Source: Diospyros lotus (lineage: Eukaryota; Streptophyta; Magnoliopsida; Ericales; Ebenaceae). From it: a stretch of 64,000 nt of DNA. The number at the start of each line of letters is the position of its first letter. The first letter of the stretch is position 1. Location of the stretch: NCBI RefSeq assembly GCF_014633365.1, contig NC_068341.1:44162044-44226043 (forward strand). The letters run 5' to 3'. Below, piece by piece: positions 19,385 through 31,686 of the stretch. Made by a program: the position numbers and the translations under genes. The notes under the pieces are model-generated. The model had not been told where the DNA came from, did not search any database, and saw only the letters and a list, made by a program, of their open reading frames with translations.

Positions 19385-19919
19385 GCTAGAGAGGAAGCAA
19401 AGAGGATTATTTTATAACCTCTCCAACTTCAACCAATCATCAAACCCTTTCCCCTTAACCTAGAGAGGAAGCAAAGAAGATCATTTTACAACCCCTCCAA
19501 CTAAAAGATTTGATCCAATTCAATAAGGGAAATTCTATTTAGAACCCGTGTTCTTCACAACCCAAATCTTATAAAATTCCACACTAATTTTAAAATTCCT
19601 ATTTTACCCCTCCCACAACCCACTTTCTTCTCCAATCGTCAGTCTCCGCCTCGCATCTCTTTCTCTCTCGCACACAAACATACACACACAAACACACACA
19701 CACACATATATATATATAGACACACACATGCGGTCGCCATGGCCGACCCAGCTGCTGGGTCGGCCATGGCTGCCGACCCCCCCAACACACGCACGCGCAC
19801 ACACACCACACTCTCTCTCTTTCTCTCTCTCTATATATACACAGCATGGCCGCGACTACCATGGTCACGGCCACGAACCCAGCACACACACACATATATA
19901 TATATCACACACTCACACT

Positions 19920-19953
<34 letters not shown>

Positions 19954-21092
19954 CACACTAGCACACAAAAGTTTGGCCGCGGGCATGGTAGCCGTGGCCA
20001 TGGAAACCTCCACACCTCACGGTGCGGGGGTCTTTTAAATTTTTTATTTTTTTTATTAATGTATTTATTTTTTATTTTTTTAAGTTTAGGCCTTTTAAAT
20101 TTTTTACTCTTTTTTTAAAATATCATTGATTTCATATCATTCTCACACATATATTTAAAATGTGAAGTGTAAAAATATAATTAATATGAAAAATAACAAA
20201 TATAATTAAATTGCCAAAGATAAATTATCAAATAATATAAATAAATAAATTTTAAATATTTGTATTTTAAGTAATTATAATTTAACTAATTTTAAATTTT
20301 AAATCATCTCGTTGAATTTTTAATACTTAAAAAAAATTAAAATTAATTAATTTATCTTATTGAATTACTTAAAGATACACATGATTTAAGTATTAAATCA
20401 TCCTAATTAGGTGTTGAATTTTTTATACTTAAAAAAATTAAAATTAATTAATTTATCTTATTAAATTAGGTAAAGATAAATATATTTAAGATTTTTAGAA
20501 TTTTTTATACTTAAAAAAATTAAAATTAATTAATTTATCTTATTAAATTAGGTAAAGATAAATATATTTAAGATTTTTAGATATGTGTATCTTTAAATAA
20601 TTTAATAAGATAAATTAATTAATTTTAATTTTTGTATGTATTAAAAATTTAACACGATGATTTAAAATTTAAAATTAGTCAAATTATAATTATTTAAAAT
20701 GAAGATATTTAAAATTTATTTATTTGTATTATTTTTTAATTTTATTTTATTATAATAAAAAAATTAATTAAAATAAAAAATAAAAAAACTAATTAAAAAG
20801 GGGAAACTGTTTTCCCTACTGCTAGCTGGGTTCCCCAACTACTGCCATGGCCGTAGTTATGGTTTTTGTGTGTGTATATATGCCTTAGTATATCTATATA
20901 ATAAGGGAGGATGGTTTTTGAAATTGGGAGACAAATGTGAGAGGGATATTTTTTGATGGTTGAGATTGATTTTCAAGAGTTTTGATGGCTGAGATCAATA
21001 ATTTTTCCCCCCAAAATAATGCATCCCATCCCATCCTTCCTTTTTACCCACCGAACTCACTCCCTCTCTGCAAACCCACCCCCCTTCTCCCC

Positions 21093-21140
<48 letters not shown>

Positions 21141-22171
21141 GCCCCTGCATTGTTGCCATTGCAGCCCACCGCCATCACGCCTCGCCAACCCCGCTCCATC
21201 CCATCCTCCCCCTTTATCGTCGCCCACCGTCGTCGCCCCTACCCAGCCACCGCTGTCACCTCCCGCCAATGCCACCTGAAGCTCCGCCTCCAGCTCATTT
21301 TACTGTGTGTGTATCTCCATTTCATTTTACTGTGTGTGTATATTTCTTATCTCCATTTCACTATGTGTATCTGCCATCACTGTGTATGTATATTTCTTAT
21401 CTCTCTCTCCTCACTGTGTATATAGTCATTGTGTGTTTGTATGTATATAGTCATTGTATATATATAGACTCCATTACGACTGTTTGTGAGCACACAGTGA
21501 CTGTGTGCGTATATATTTTTTTAGTTTGTGAGCATATCCAATAGTCACTGTGTGCGTATATATTTTTTTAGTTCGTGTATATAGTTTCAATGTGTGTAGT
21601 CAATGTTTTTATGTTTGTGAGCATATCCAATGTGTATATAGTTTTAATGTTGCGACTATGTTTGCATGTATCTATTGTATCGGCAGCCTCTACAGAACAA
21701 TTCTCCAGGCCCATTTGTCTCCTACTTCAAATGTGCCTCCTGCCAGCCTTGAACTAATTGTTCTGGAGAATTGTCTCCCACTTTCATATGCATGTGTGTA
21801 CAATATAACATAATTAATTAATCGTCTCCTACTTCAATGTGTGTACAAAATAATTGTCTCCCATTTATATAGTTGAACCAGAATAAATCTAACAATTTAA
21901 TTATCTCCCACTTCAATGGAAATGTTCGACAGCCTCTGGAGAACAATTCTGCAAGCTATTACTCCTTTCAATTTCAATTCTCAGCATGTAAGCGTGCCTT
22001 ATGCTAGCCCTACTCACTTTGTCTCCCACTTCAATTGCCAGTAACCTTTTTCAATTGGAATGTGTCTTGAAGTTTGTCAATTAAATAAATAATTTCACTA
22101 ATTAATTATGAGAACATTTAATGATATTTCTAATTAATTAATTATGAGAACATTTAATAATAATTTAATTA

Positions 22172-24928
22172 TCTATATAATAAGGGAGAATGGTTTTCGA
22201 AATTGAGAGACAAATGTGAGGGGATATTTTTTGGACGATTGAGATTAATTTTTAAAAAGTTCAATGGCTGAGATCAGTTTTTAGAATATAATTTTCCCCC
22301 TCAAAACCATCACATCCCTGCTCACACACGCACACAGAGCCATTCATTGCCCAACCCTCTCTTCCTTCTTTCCCTCTCACACTCCATCTCTGCCCAATCA
22401 CTCTCTCTCCCCCTCTCTCTCTCTTTCAGTCACCCACCCATCCACGCCATCGCCTCCCCCCCTATCACCCCACCTGCAGTCGCTCAATCGACGTTGCCCT
22501 CCCCACCGCACAGCCTTCGCCTCTTGCTTCGGCCACAGCCATATTCGCCAACGGCTGCTCTGCCATCACTGTCGTTCGTGCTTGCTGTCATCACCGTCGC
22601 GGCCGCTTACTTCCAGCGCGACCATGTTCCGCTGCTGATGGCCATCCCCATCGTCGTCCCGATCCGCCAGCATCCCTGACTCGCGAGGTTCAGCCATGGC
22701 CGCCCTCTTCCTCTATTTTTTTGTATAAAATATATGTGTTTTTATTCACCCATTTTCTCTCTCTCTCTCCCCTACCGCCCATCGTCGCCCCTCCCTCCAC
22801 CGTTTGCTGCACCCCTTATCGGCCCAACCCCGCCATCGTTGCCGCCCCTTCCACCGTTTGCCGCAACCCCCTCGGTGGATCGATGGACAGAACAATGGAA
22901 GGAAGGAAGAAGACAAGAGGGAGATCAGGGGGTATGAATTCGGGAAGAAGAACGCACCACTGTGCGTCACACGCACTACGCGCATCAAATTAACGCAAGT
23001 AAGAGAGAGCCGTATCTGCACACAGTGCACTTCTGAAATTGGAGGAGGAAGAAGACGCGCACTATGCGCTTTTTCTTAATCTTCACGTGCTGCCTTACTT
23101 CATTATATACATAGATTATTATATACATACATACATAACGGCAGATTCCTCCAATGTAATCGAGAATGAATTGTGGGTTTTTCTTGACTTGGGGATTTCT
23201 TTGATCTGTGCGTTAATTATGGGTTTTGATGATTATGTTGTTGGGTTTTCCTTGATCTGTGAGTTAATTGTGCGGGTTTGTTTGTAAGTTTGTTGTGTTT
23301 GTTTGCCGAGAAAATGTGAGGAAAGGCTTGGTGGAAACAGAAATTGGAGGAAAAGCGATTGAATGTTAGGATTTGGATGTTTCTTTACATGATTCTTTTG
23401 GAGCCCTGAGTGGTAATTTGAGTTATGTTGGGCTTTTTCAAGAATGAATTTGTTTTTTAATCTTCTCTGATTAAGGAAGATTTTTACTTTTTTATGCATC
23501 GTTATATAACTTCATGGTTTAACTGAACTTGGGGGGTTTGCAAAATTGTGCTTAACAGAGTTGGCTTATGGAATCAAAGATTAATGATCTAAACTTTATA
23601 ATTGATTGGCTAAACTTGAGCTGATTGAAGTTCTTTCTTGACGAATCAAAAAAATGCATCGGCCTTGATATGGATTAATCAACTGGTGGCTAATAATCAG
23701 TTTGGAAACTACGGGAATCCCAACAATCGGAGGGTATAATCTTGAACTTCTTGATTTGTTTATTTTGGTAAGTTGTGCTATTGATCGATGGGTTCTCATA
23801 AAAATATGTTCTTGATAATTTAAGTTCAGTGCTTAGGGAAAATCTGTAAATTTCCCATTTTGAGTTTAGTTGATTATCGCGTGTCTCTGCTAATATCAAT
23901 GGCTTCCAGATATGTGTTTTTGTGGTGTTAATTTGTGTGCATAATTGTCTCTCTTAGTCATTGGGGAAGAATTTGTTTGTTGAATTCCAAATTAGTGGGT
24001 GCTTGGGTCTGAGAACTTGGGATTCTGATTGTTCGACGTGTTGGAATTGGATCTGTTATATCATTTTGTTGGTTTTGAGTTGGTAACACTAAGGTTGCAA
24101 TTGGTCCACCATTAATGTAATTATGAACTAATACAATTCCGATAAAAATGTCCCAATTGCAATGCACTTACAGGGTGTGTAGGTATATTCAGGGACTCTT
24201 TTTTAATTTTTTTAAATTTTAATTTTTAAAGCATTTAATACTTAATTTTTACATATTTTAAATATCAGCTGGGTAAGTTTTTGAAATTTTTTAAAATATC
24301 ATATAAGTTTTAATACTTAATTTTTGAAATTTTTTAAATAAAAAAAATCAACCGTATAAATTTTAATGCATAAGAATTTGACATAGATAATTTAATTTCA
24401 AAAAAAATAAAAATCTCTTTTTTAAATCATTAATGATCAAATGTTATTTTTAGTGTAAAATTTTACTCAATGTAGGAAGCTTAATTTAAAATTTAATATT
24501 TTTATCTTTCTCTTTCTCTCTCTCATAGACCCACTTGCCCAGCGTGAGGGGTGGGGGGGAAGGGAGGGTCTACGACGAGTGGGGGTGAGGCGTTGTAAGG
24601 GATGACAGGGGGTGATGGAGGTCCAAGATGATCCACGGGCCCCCGACCGGCCGCTGTCGGGGGCTCCAAGGGTCCCCGACGACGATTGATATGTATTGTT
24701 TGATATTTAATTTTTAATTTAATATATTCAGATTGTAGAACACTTGCTAATGTGCTTTATTATATGAATTTAATAATTTTTTTATTATAAAATGTTAACA
24801 AATCTATAATAACTTTAATTTCTGTATTCTGTTTAGTATTTACAATTTTTTTACAATATTAATAAACATTATTGCATTTTAATCTTAATATTATTTACAC
24901 CGTGACTTCAGGCACAGGTATACACTAG
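22172..24928 (+). mobile_element. inner Helitron nested in copy 1 (2,757 bp)
   Basis: A second 5' end, TCTATATAATAAGGGAGAA, resembles the outer one over more than 100 bp (ATGGTTTT(C/T)GAAATTG, AGACAAATGTGAG, TGGCTGAGATCA) but has diverged by several substitutions and indels. A second 3' end has a degraded hairpin (CCGTGACTTCAGGCACAGG, 24900-24918) followed by TATACA and CTAG at 24925-24928. The base after CTAG is A rather than T. Read together, these mark a related, somewhat older Helitron sitting inside the outer one. Confidence 0.7.
22990..24175 (+). other. UTR/intron-like cargo inside the Helitron (copy 1)
   Basis: About 1.2 kb of sequence unlike the AT-only surroundings: a short GC-mixed piece (22990-23090) followed by T/G-rich text with phrases such as TTGATCTGTGAGTTAATTG and GGGTTTTGATGATTATG. 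In plants that composition is typical of a 5' UTR first intron (plus-strand sense). I could not identify a source gene, and the short open frames inside are not convincing. An identical copy is at 28926-30111. Confidence 0.4.
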
Positions 24929-26138
24929 AAATACACATAATATTATGAGAACATTTCTAAAAAATAATATTTCGTTAAAAATATCATCAACAGTTAATGG
25001 TAAAAGAACACACATTCATTAAAAATTTCATTAACTCACTTAGGGCCTGATCTTCTAATTTTTCAACAGATTAATTAATCCTACTACTTAATAAGTCAGT
25101 CATTCAAACAGATTGATTGCACCAAATTAATTAAATAAAAATTAAAAAAGAGAAATCACAAGTAAATAAAATTATACTTTAAGCTTGAGTGAGGGGATTA
25201 ATTATTACTGTAAATGATGCAATGAATTCGTTCAACACCTAAACCTAGCCTTTGCTTTCTATTTAAATTTTTTTTTTATTACTGTAAAAAATTGTTGCTT
25301 TCTACAACAATTGAAAATTTTAAAATAGAAAAAGACACCAGCAGTAGACGACTTTGTTATTTGTTAAAATATTATTATTTATATTTATATTAAATAATTA
25401 AAATATTTATTTCTTGTCATTTAAAAATTTATAAATTGTTTATAAAATGACTAATAATAATTATATATGAATAATCAATAATAATGAATAATTATAAATA
25501 ATATTTATAAATTTAATATTTGTTATTTTACTCAAAAAGAATATTTAATTTACTGAGTTTAATAGAAATTAGTTAATAGAAATTTGTCACATATTAAAGT
25601 TTAATAAAAATTGGTCAAAAATCTTCTTGCTTTATAATAAGAGAATTTTTTTTTTACTATCAAAGTATTTTTTTTAATTTAACCTTTTTATTTTTTGTTA
25701 TACAACGTTAATAAATATATACCGTGCCTTTAGGCACGGGCATTCCCTAGTATATATATAGAGAGAGAGAGTGTGTGTGTGTGTGTGCGCGCGCGCGTGT
25801 TAGGGGGGTTGGTCGCCATAGCCGACTCAATAGCTAGGTTGGTCATGACAGTCGCATGTGTATGTTTATATATATATGTATGTATTTGTGTATGTATGTG
25901 TATGGAAGAGAAAGGGAGAGAGAAGACGGAGGCTGATGTGTATGTTTATATATATATGTATGTATTTGTGTATGTATGTGTATGGAAGAGAAAGGGAGAG
26001 AGAAGACGGAGGCTGATGATTTGATTTGATTGGAGAAGAAAGTGAGTTGTTGGAGTGATAACATAGAAATTTTAAAATTAATATGAAATTTTATGAGATT
26101 TGAATCGTGAAGAGTAAAAACAATTTCCCATTCAATAA

Positions 26139-26828
26139 CCATGTGCAAGGCTGTGGCTCTTCTTTCCAAGTCCTCCTCATGGGGCGCCGGGTCCTCCGGC
26201 TGGGTCAACTTTCAAAGATACCTCATTTCCATGTAGTTGCCCCCACACCTAAGACCCCTAATAATGATCAGAACAAAACAAGTCTAGCTGCATCATAATC
26301 CAATCAAAAAAATCTTATTTTGAAAAGTCAAAATTGGACCCATTACTTAGTTAATTGATTTAGATTAGATTTTTATAGATTTAAAATTTTATAATATGTG
26401 AACTATCTCCTACTAAATCGGGTCACAAATAAATTGAGTCATTTACGAGTGATTCAATATTTGACTCGATAAAATATCATTTGAATTTATTCATTAAAAT
26501 AAATAAAATAATTTTAAACTTTAATTTGTGAACTAGTTAAATATAAACTCAATAAAACTCAACTTATTAAACTTTATGAATATAATTAATTAAAAACTTG
26601 TGAATATTAATAGGTTCAATTAAAGACACATAAACATACTCAATTAAAAGCTTGTGAATAACTCATGAACAATTTCGTTTATAAATATATTAATATATTT
26701 ATTTAAAATTTTAAAAATATATTATTTAAGATAAAGTTATCAAATTTTAAATTATTATAATAATCTAATTAAATTAAATATATTTAAAATTATTATATAT
26801 ATTAATTTTATCATTCAACATAATATAA
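26139..26828. other. AO upstream flank between MULE and second Helitron
   Basis: No gene. This is the middle section of the duplicated ascorbate-oxidase upstream flank. It matches 60073-60670 closely (AATAATGATCAGAACAAAAC, GTCTAGCTGCATC(A/G)TAATCC) and the first part of 37560-37830. Unit 2 has a deletion relative to it after GAAAAGTCAAAATTG. Confidence 0.65.
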
Positions 26829-27028
26829 TCTATATAATAAGGGAGGATGGTTTTTGAAATTGGGAGACAAATGTGAGAGGGATATTTTTTGATGGTTGAG
26901 ATTGATTTTCAAGAGTTTTGATGGCTGAGATCAATAATTTTTCCCCCCAAAATAATGCATCCCATCCCATCCTTCCTTTTTACCCACCGAACTCACTCCC
27001 TCTCTGCAAACCCACCCCCCTTCTCCCC

Positions 27029-27076
<48 letters not shown>

Positions 27077-30000
27077 GCCCCTGCATTGTTGCCATTGCAG
27101 CCCACCGCCATCACGCCTCGCCAACCCCGCTCCATCCCATCCTCCCCCTTTATCGTCGCCCACCGTCGTCGCCCCTACCCAGCCACCGCTGTCACCTCCC
27201 GCCAATGCCACCTGAAGCTCCGCCTCCAGCTCATTTTACTGTGTGTGTATCTCCATTTCATTTTACTGTGTGTGTATATTTCTTATCTCCATTTCACTAT
27301 GTGTATCTGCCATCACTGTGTATGTATATTTCTTATCTCTCTCTCCTCACTGTGTATATAGTCATTGTGTGTTTGTATGTATATAGTCATTGTATATATA
27401 TAGACTCCATTACGACTGTTTGTGAGCACACAGTGACTGTGTGCGTATATATTTTTTTAGTTTGTGAGCATATCCAATAGTCACTGTGTGCGTATATATT
27501 TTTTTAGTTCGTGTATATAGTTTCAATGTGTGTAGTCAATGTTTTTATGTTTGTGAGCATATCCAATGTGTATATAGTTTTAATGTTGCGACTATGTTTG
27601 CATGTATCTATTGTATCGGCAGCCTCTACAGAACAATTCTCCAGGCCCATTTGTCTCCTACTTCAAATGTGCCTCCTGCCAGCCTTGAACTAATTGTTCT
27701 GGAGAATTGTCTCCCACTTTCATATGCATGTGTGTACAATATAACATAATTAATTAATCGTCTCCTACTTCAATGTGTGTACAAAATAATTGTCTCCCAT
27801 TTATATAGTTGAACCAGAATAAATCTAACAATTTAATTATCTCCCACTTCAATGGAAATGTTCGACAGCCTCTGGAGAACAATTCTGCAAGCTATTACTC
27901 CTTTCAATTTCAATTCTCAGCATGTAAGCGTGCCTTATGCTAGCCCTACTCACTTTGTCTCCCACTTCAATTGCCAGTAACCTTTTTCAATTGGAATGTG
28001 TCTTGAAGTTTGTCAATTAAATAAATAATTTCACTAATTAATTATGAGAACATTTAATGATATTTCTAATTAATTAATTATGAGAACATTTAATAATAAT
28101 TTAATTATCTATATAATAAGGGAGAATGGTTTTCGAAATTGAGAGACAAATGTGAGGGGATATTTTTTGGACGATTGAGATTAATTTTTAAAAAGTTCAA
28201 TGGCTGAGATCAGTTTTTAGAATATAATTTTCCCCCTCAAAACCATCACATCCCTGCTCACACACGCACACAGAGCCATTCATTGCCCAACCCTCTCTTC
28301 CTTCTTTCCCTCTCACACTCCATCTCTGCCCAATCACTCTCTCTCCCCCTCTCTCTCTCTTTCAGTCACCCACCCATCCACGCCATCGCCTCCCCCCCTA
28401 TCACCCCACCTGCAGTCGCTCAATCGACGTTGCCCTCCCCACCGCACAGCCTTCGCCTCTTGCTTCGGCCACAGCCATATTCGCCAACGGCTGCTCTGCC
28501 ATCACTGTCGTTCGTGCTTGCTGTCATCACCGTCGCGGCCGCTTACTTCCAGCGCGACCATGTTCCGCTGCTGATGGCCATCCCCATCGTCGTCCCGATC
28601 CGCCAGCATCCCTGACTCGCGAGGTTCAGCCATGGCCGCCCTCTTCCTCTATTTTTTTGTATAAAATATATGTGTTTTTATTCACCCATTTTCTCTCTCT
28701 CTCTCCCCTACCGCCCATCGTCGCCCCTCCCTCCACCGTTTGCTGCACCCCTTATCGGCCCAACCCCGCCATCGTTGCCGCCCCTTCCACCGTTTGCCGC
28801 AACCCCCTCGGTGGATCGATGGACAGAACAATGGAAGGAAGGAAGAAGACAAGAGGGAGATCAGGGGGTATGAATTCGGGAAGAAGAACGCACCACTGTG
28901 CGTCACACGCACTACGCGCATCAAATTAACGCAAGTAAGAGAGAGCCGTATCTGCACACAGTGCACTTCTGAAATTGGAGGAGGAAGAAGACGCGCACTA
29001 TGCGCTTTTTCTTAATCTTCACGTGCTGCCTTACTTCATTATATACATAGATTATTATATACATACATACATAACGGCAGATTCCTCCAATGTAATCGAG
29101 AATGAATTGTGGGTTTTTCTTGACTTGGGGATTTCTTTGATCTGTGCGTTAATTATGGGTTTTGATGATTATGTTGTTGGGTTTTCCTTGATCTGTGAGT
29201 TAATTGTGCGGGTTTGTTTGTAAGTTTGTTGTGTTTGTTTGCCGAGAAAATGTGAGGAAAGGCTTGGTGGAAACAGAAATTGGAGGAAAAGCGATTGAAT
29301 GTTAGGATTTGGATGTTTCTTTACATGATTCTTTTGGAGCCCTGAGTGGTAATTTGAGTTATGTTGGGCTTTTTCAAGAATGAATTTGTTTTTTAATCTT
29401 CTCTGATTAAGGAAGATTTTTACTTTTTTATGCATCGTTATATAACTTCATGGTTTAACTGAACTTGGGGGGTTTGCAAAATTGTGCTTAACAGAGTTGG
29501 CTTATGGAATCAAAGATTAATGATCTAAACTTTATAATTGATTGGCTAAACTTGAGCTGATTGAAGTTCTTTCTTGACGAATCAAAAAAATGCATCGGCC
29601 TTGATATGGATTAATCAACTGGTGGCTAATAATCAGTTTGGAAACTACGGGAATCCCAACAATCGGAGGGTATAATCTTGAACTTCTTGATTTGTTTATT
29701 TTGGTAAGTTGTGCTATTGATCGATGGGTTCTCATAAAAATATGTTCTTGATAATTTAAGTTCAGTGCTTAGGGAAAATCTGTAAATTTCCCATTTTGAG
29801 TTTAGTTGATTATCGCGTGTCTCTGCTAATATCAATGGCTTCCAGATATGTGTTTTTGTGGTGTTAATTTGTGTGCATAATTGTCTCTCTTAGTCATTGG
29901 GGAAGAATTTGTTTGTTGAATTCCAAATTAGTGGGTGCTTGGGTCTGAGAACTTGGGATTCTGATTGTTCGACGTGTTGGAATTGGATCTGTTATATCAT

Positions 30001-31686
30001 TTTGTTGGTTTTGAGTTGGTAACACTAAGGTTGCAATTGGTCCACCATTAATGTAATTATGAACTAATACAATTCCGATAAAAATGTCCCAATTGCAATG
30101 CACTTACAGGGTGTGTAGGTATATTCAGGGACTCTTTTTTAATTTTTTTAAATTTTAATTTTTAAAGCATTTAATACTTAATTTTTACATATTTTAAATA
30201 TCAGCTGGGTAAGTTTTTGAAATTTTTTAAAATATCATATAAGTTTTAATACTTAATTTTTGAAATTTTTTAAATAAAAAAAATCAACCGTATAAATTTT
30301 AATGCATAAGAATTTGACATAGATAATTTAATTTCAAAAAAAATAAAAATCTCTTTTTTAAATCATTAATGATCAAATGTTATTTTTAGTGTAAAATTTT
30401 ACTCAATGTAGGAAGCTTAATTTAAAATTTAATATTTTTATCTTTCTCTTTCTCTCTCTCATAGACCCACTTGCCCAGCGTGAGGGGTGGGGGGGAAGGG
30501 AGGGTCTACGACGAGTGGGGGTGAGGCGTTGTAAGGGATGACAGGGGGTGATGGAGGTCCAAGATGATCCACGGGCCCCCGACCGGCCGCTGTCGGGGGC
30601 TCCAAGGGTCCCCGACGACGATTGATATGTATTGTTTGATATTTAATTTTTAATTTAATATATTCAGATTGTAGAACACTTGCTAATGTGCTTTATTATA
30701 TGAATTTAATAATTTTTTTATTATAAAATGTTAACAAATCTATAATAACTTTAATTTCTGTATTCTGTTTAGTATTTACAATTTTTTTACAATATTAATA
30801 AACATTATTGCATTTTAATCTTAATATTATTTACACCGTGACTTCAGGCACAGGTATACACTAGAAATACACATAATATTATGAGAACATTTCTAAAAAA
30901 TAATATTTCGTTAAAAATATCATCAACAGTTAATGGTAAAAGAACACACATTCATTAAAAATTTCATTAACTCACTTAGGGCCTGATCTTCTAATTTTTC
31001 AACAGATTAATTAATCCTACTACTTAATAAGTCAGTCATTCAAACAGATTGATTGCACCAAATTAATTAAATAAAAATTAAAAAAGAGAAATCACAAGTA
31101 AATAAAATTATACTTTAAGCTTGAGTGAGGGGATTAATTATTACTGTAAATGATGCAATGAATTCGTTCAACACCTAAACCTAGCCTTTGCTTTCTATTT
31201 AAATTTTTTTTTTATTACTGTAAAAAATTGTTGCTTTCTACAACAATTGAAAATTTTAAAATAGAAAAAGACACCAGCAGTAGACGACTTTGTTATTTGT
31301 TAAAATATTATTATTTATATTTATATTAAATAATTAAAATATTTATTTCTTGTCATTTAAAAATTTATAAATTGTTTATAAAATGACTAATAATAATTAT
31401 ATATGAATAATCAATAATAATGAATAATTATAAATAATATTTATAAATTTAATATTTGTTATTTTACTCAAAAAGAATATTTAATTTACTGAGTTTAATA
31501 GAAATTAGTTAATAGAAATTTGTCACATATTAAAGTTTAATAAAAATTGGTCAAAAATCTTCTTGCTTTATAATAAGAGAATTTTTTTTTTACTATCAAA
31601 GTATTTTTTTTAATTTAACCTTTTTATTTTTTGTTATACAACGTTAATAAATATATACCGTGCCTTTAGGCACGGGCATTCCCTAG
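26829..31686 (+). mobile_element. non-autonomous Helitron, copy 2 (4,858 bp)
   Basis: Same length, ends and contents as copy 1, displaced by exactly 5,936 bp from first to last base. I found no difference in the stretches compared. Its 3' hairpin is at 31658-31675 and CTAG at 31683-31686. Flanks are AATATAA before TC and TACATG after CTAG. The third AO-flank copy near 60655-60680 reads CAATATAATATAATATATAT without any insert, so it is a close relative of the empty site and supports insertion between A and T. Confidence 0.85.
28108..30864 (+). mobile_element. inner Helitron nested in copy 2
   Basis: Identical counterpart of 22172-24928 at the same +5,936 offset. Its presence in both copies shows that the nesting preceded the latest transposition, so the outer element moved with its passenger. 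Confidence 0.7.

Larger units (their letters stand above)
20893..25750 (+). mobile_element. non-autonomous Helitron, copy 1 (4,858 bp)
   Basis: Shows the Helitron signature: 5' TCTATATAATAAGGGAGG, and a 3' end with an 8-bp-stem hairpin CCGTGCCT-TT-AGGCACGG (25722-25739), a 7-nt spacer and terminal CTAG. It lies between A and T with no target duplication. It encodes neither a Rep/helicase nor an RPA-like protein. Its contents are a (CT)n tract (21093-21136), words like GTCTCC(C/T)ACTTCAATG repeated about six times (21717-22035), a nested Helitron (22172-24928), and an AT-rich 3' part. It sits inside the MULE at 19527-26129. Confidence 0.85.
19527..26129. mobile_element. MULE with 9-bp target duplication, split by a Helitron
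   Basis: Begins GGGAAATTCTATTT and ends CAATTTCCC, with the perfect 9-bp direct repeat ATTCAATAA on both sides (19518-19526 and 26130-26138). The left arm is 19527-20892 and the right arm 25751-26129. About 100 bp of the arms are inverted repeats of each other: AAATCT(T/C)ATAAAATT, ATTAATTTTAAAATT, CCACTTTCTTCTCCAATC on the left and its relative on the right. Without the 4,858-bp Helitron the element is 1,745 bp. Near-empty sites are seen at about 37550 (GAATTCAATAACCATG) and about 60075. The left arm holds (CA)n, (CT)n and (TA)n runs and a 33-bp palindrome at 19737-19769. No transposase was seen. Confidence 0.8.

Noticed and set aside
19599..20118. Several open frames on both strands across (CA)n, (TA)n and (CT)n runs
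   Set aside because: They are low-complexity translations (poly-HT, IYIY, SLSL) inside the MULE arm; open frames arise from the repeats.
20982..21544. ORFs of 147 and 91 aa in the Helitrons (and identical ones at 26918-27480)
   Set aside because: Dominated by a (CT)n tract and tandem words; no domain, no splice logic, and duplicated only because the transposon is.
22746..23079. Pro/Ser/Arg-rich overlapping frames in three phases
   Set aside because: Simultaneously open frames on both strands in a GC-rich tract are typical of compositional artefacts.
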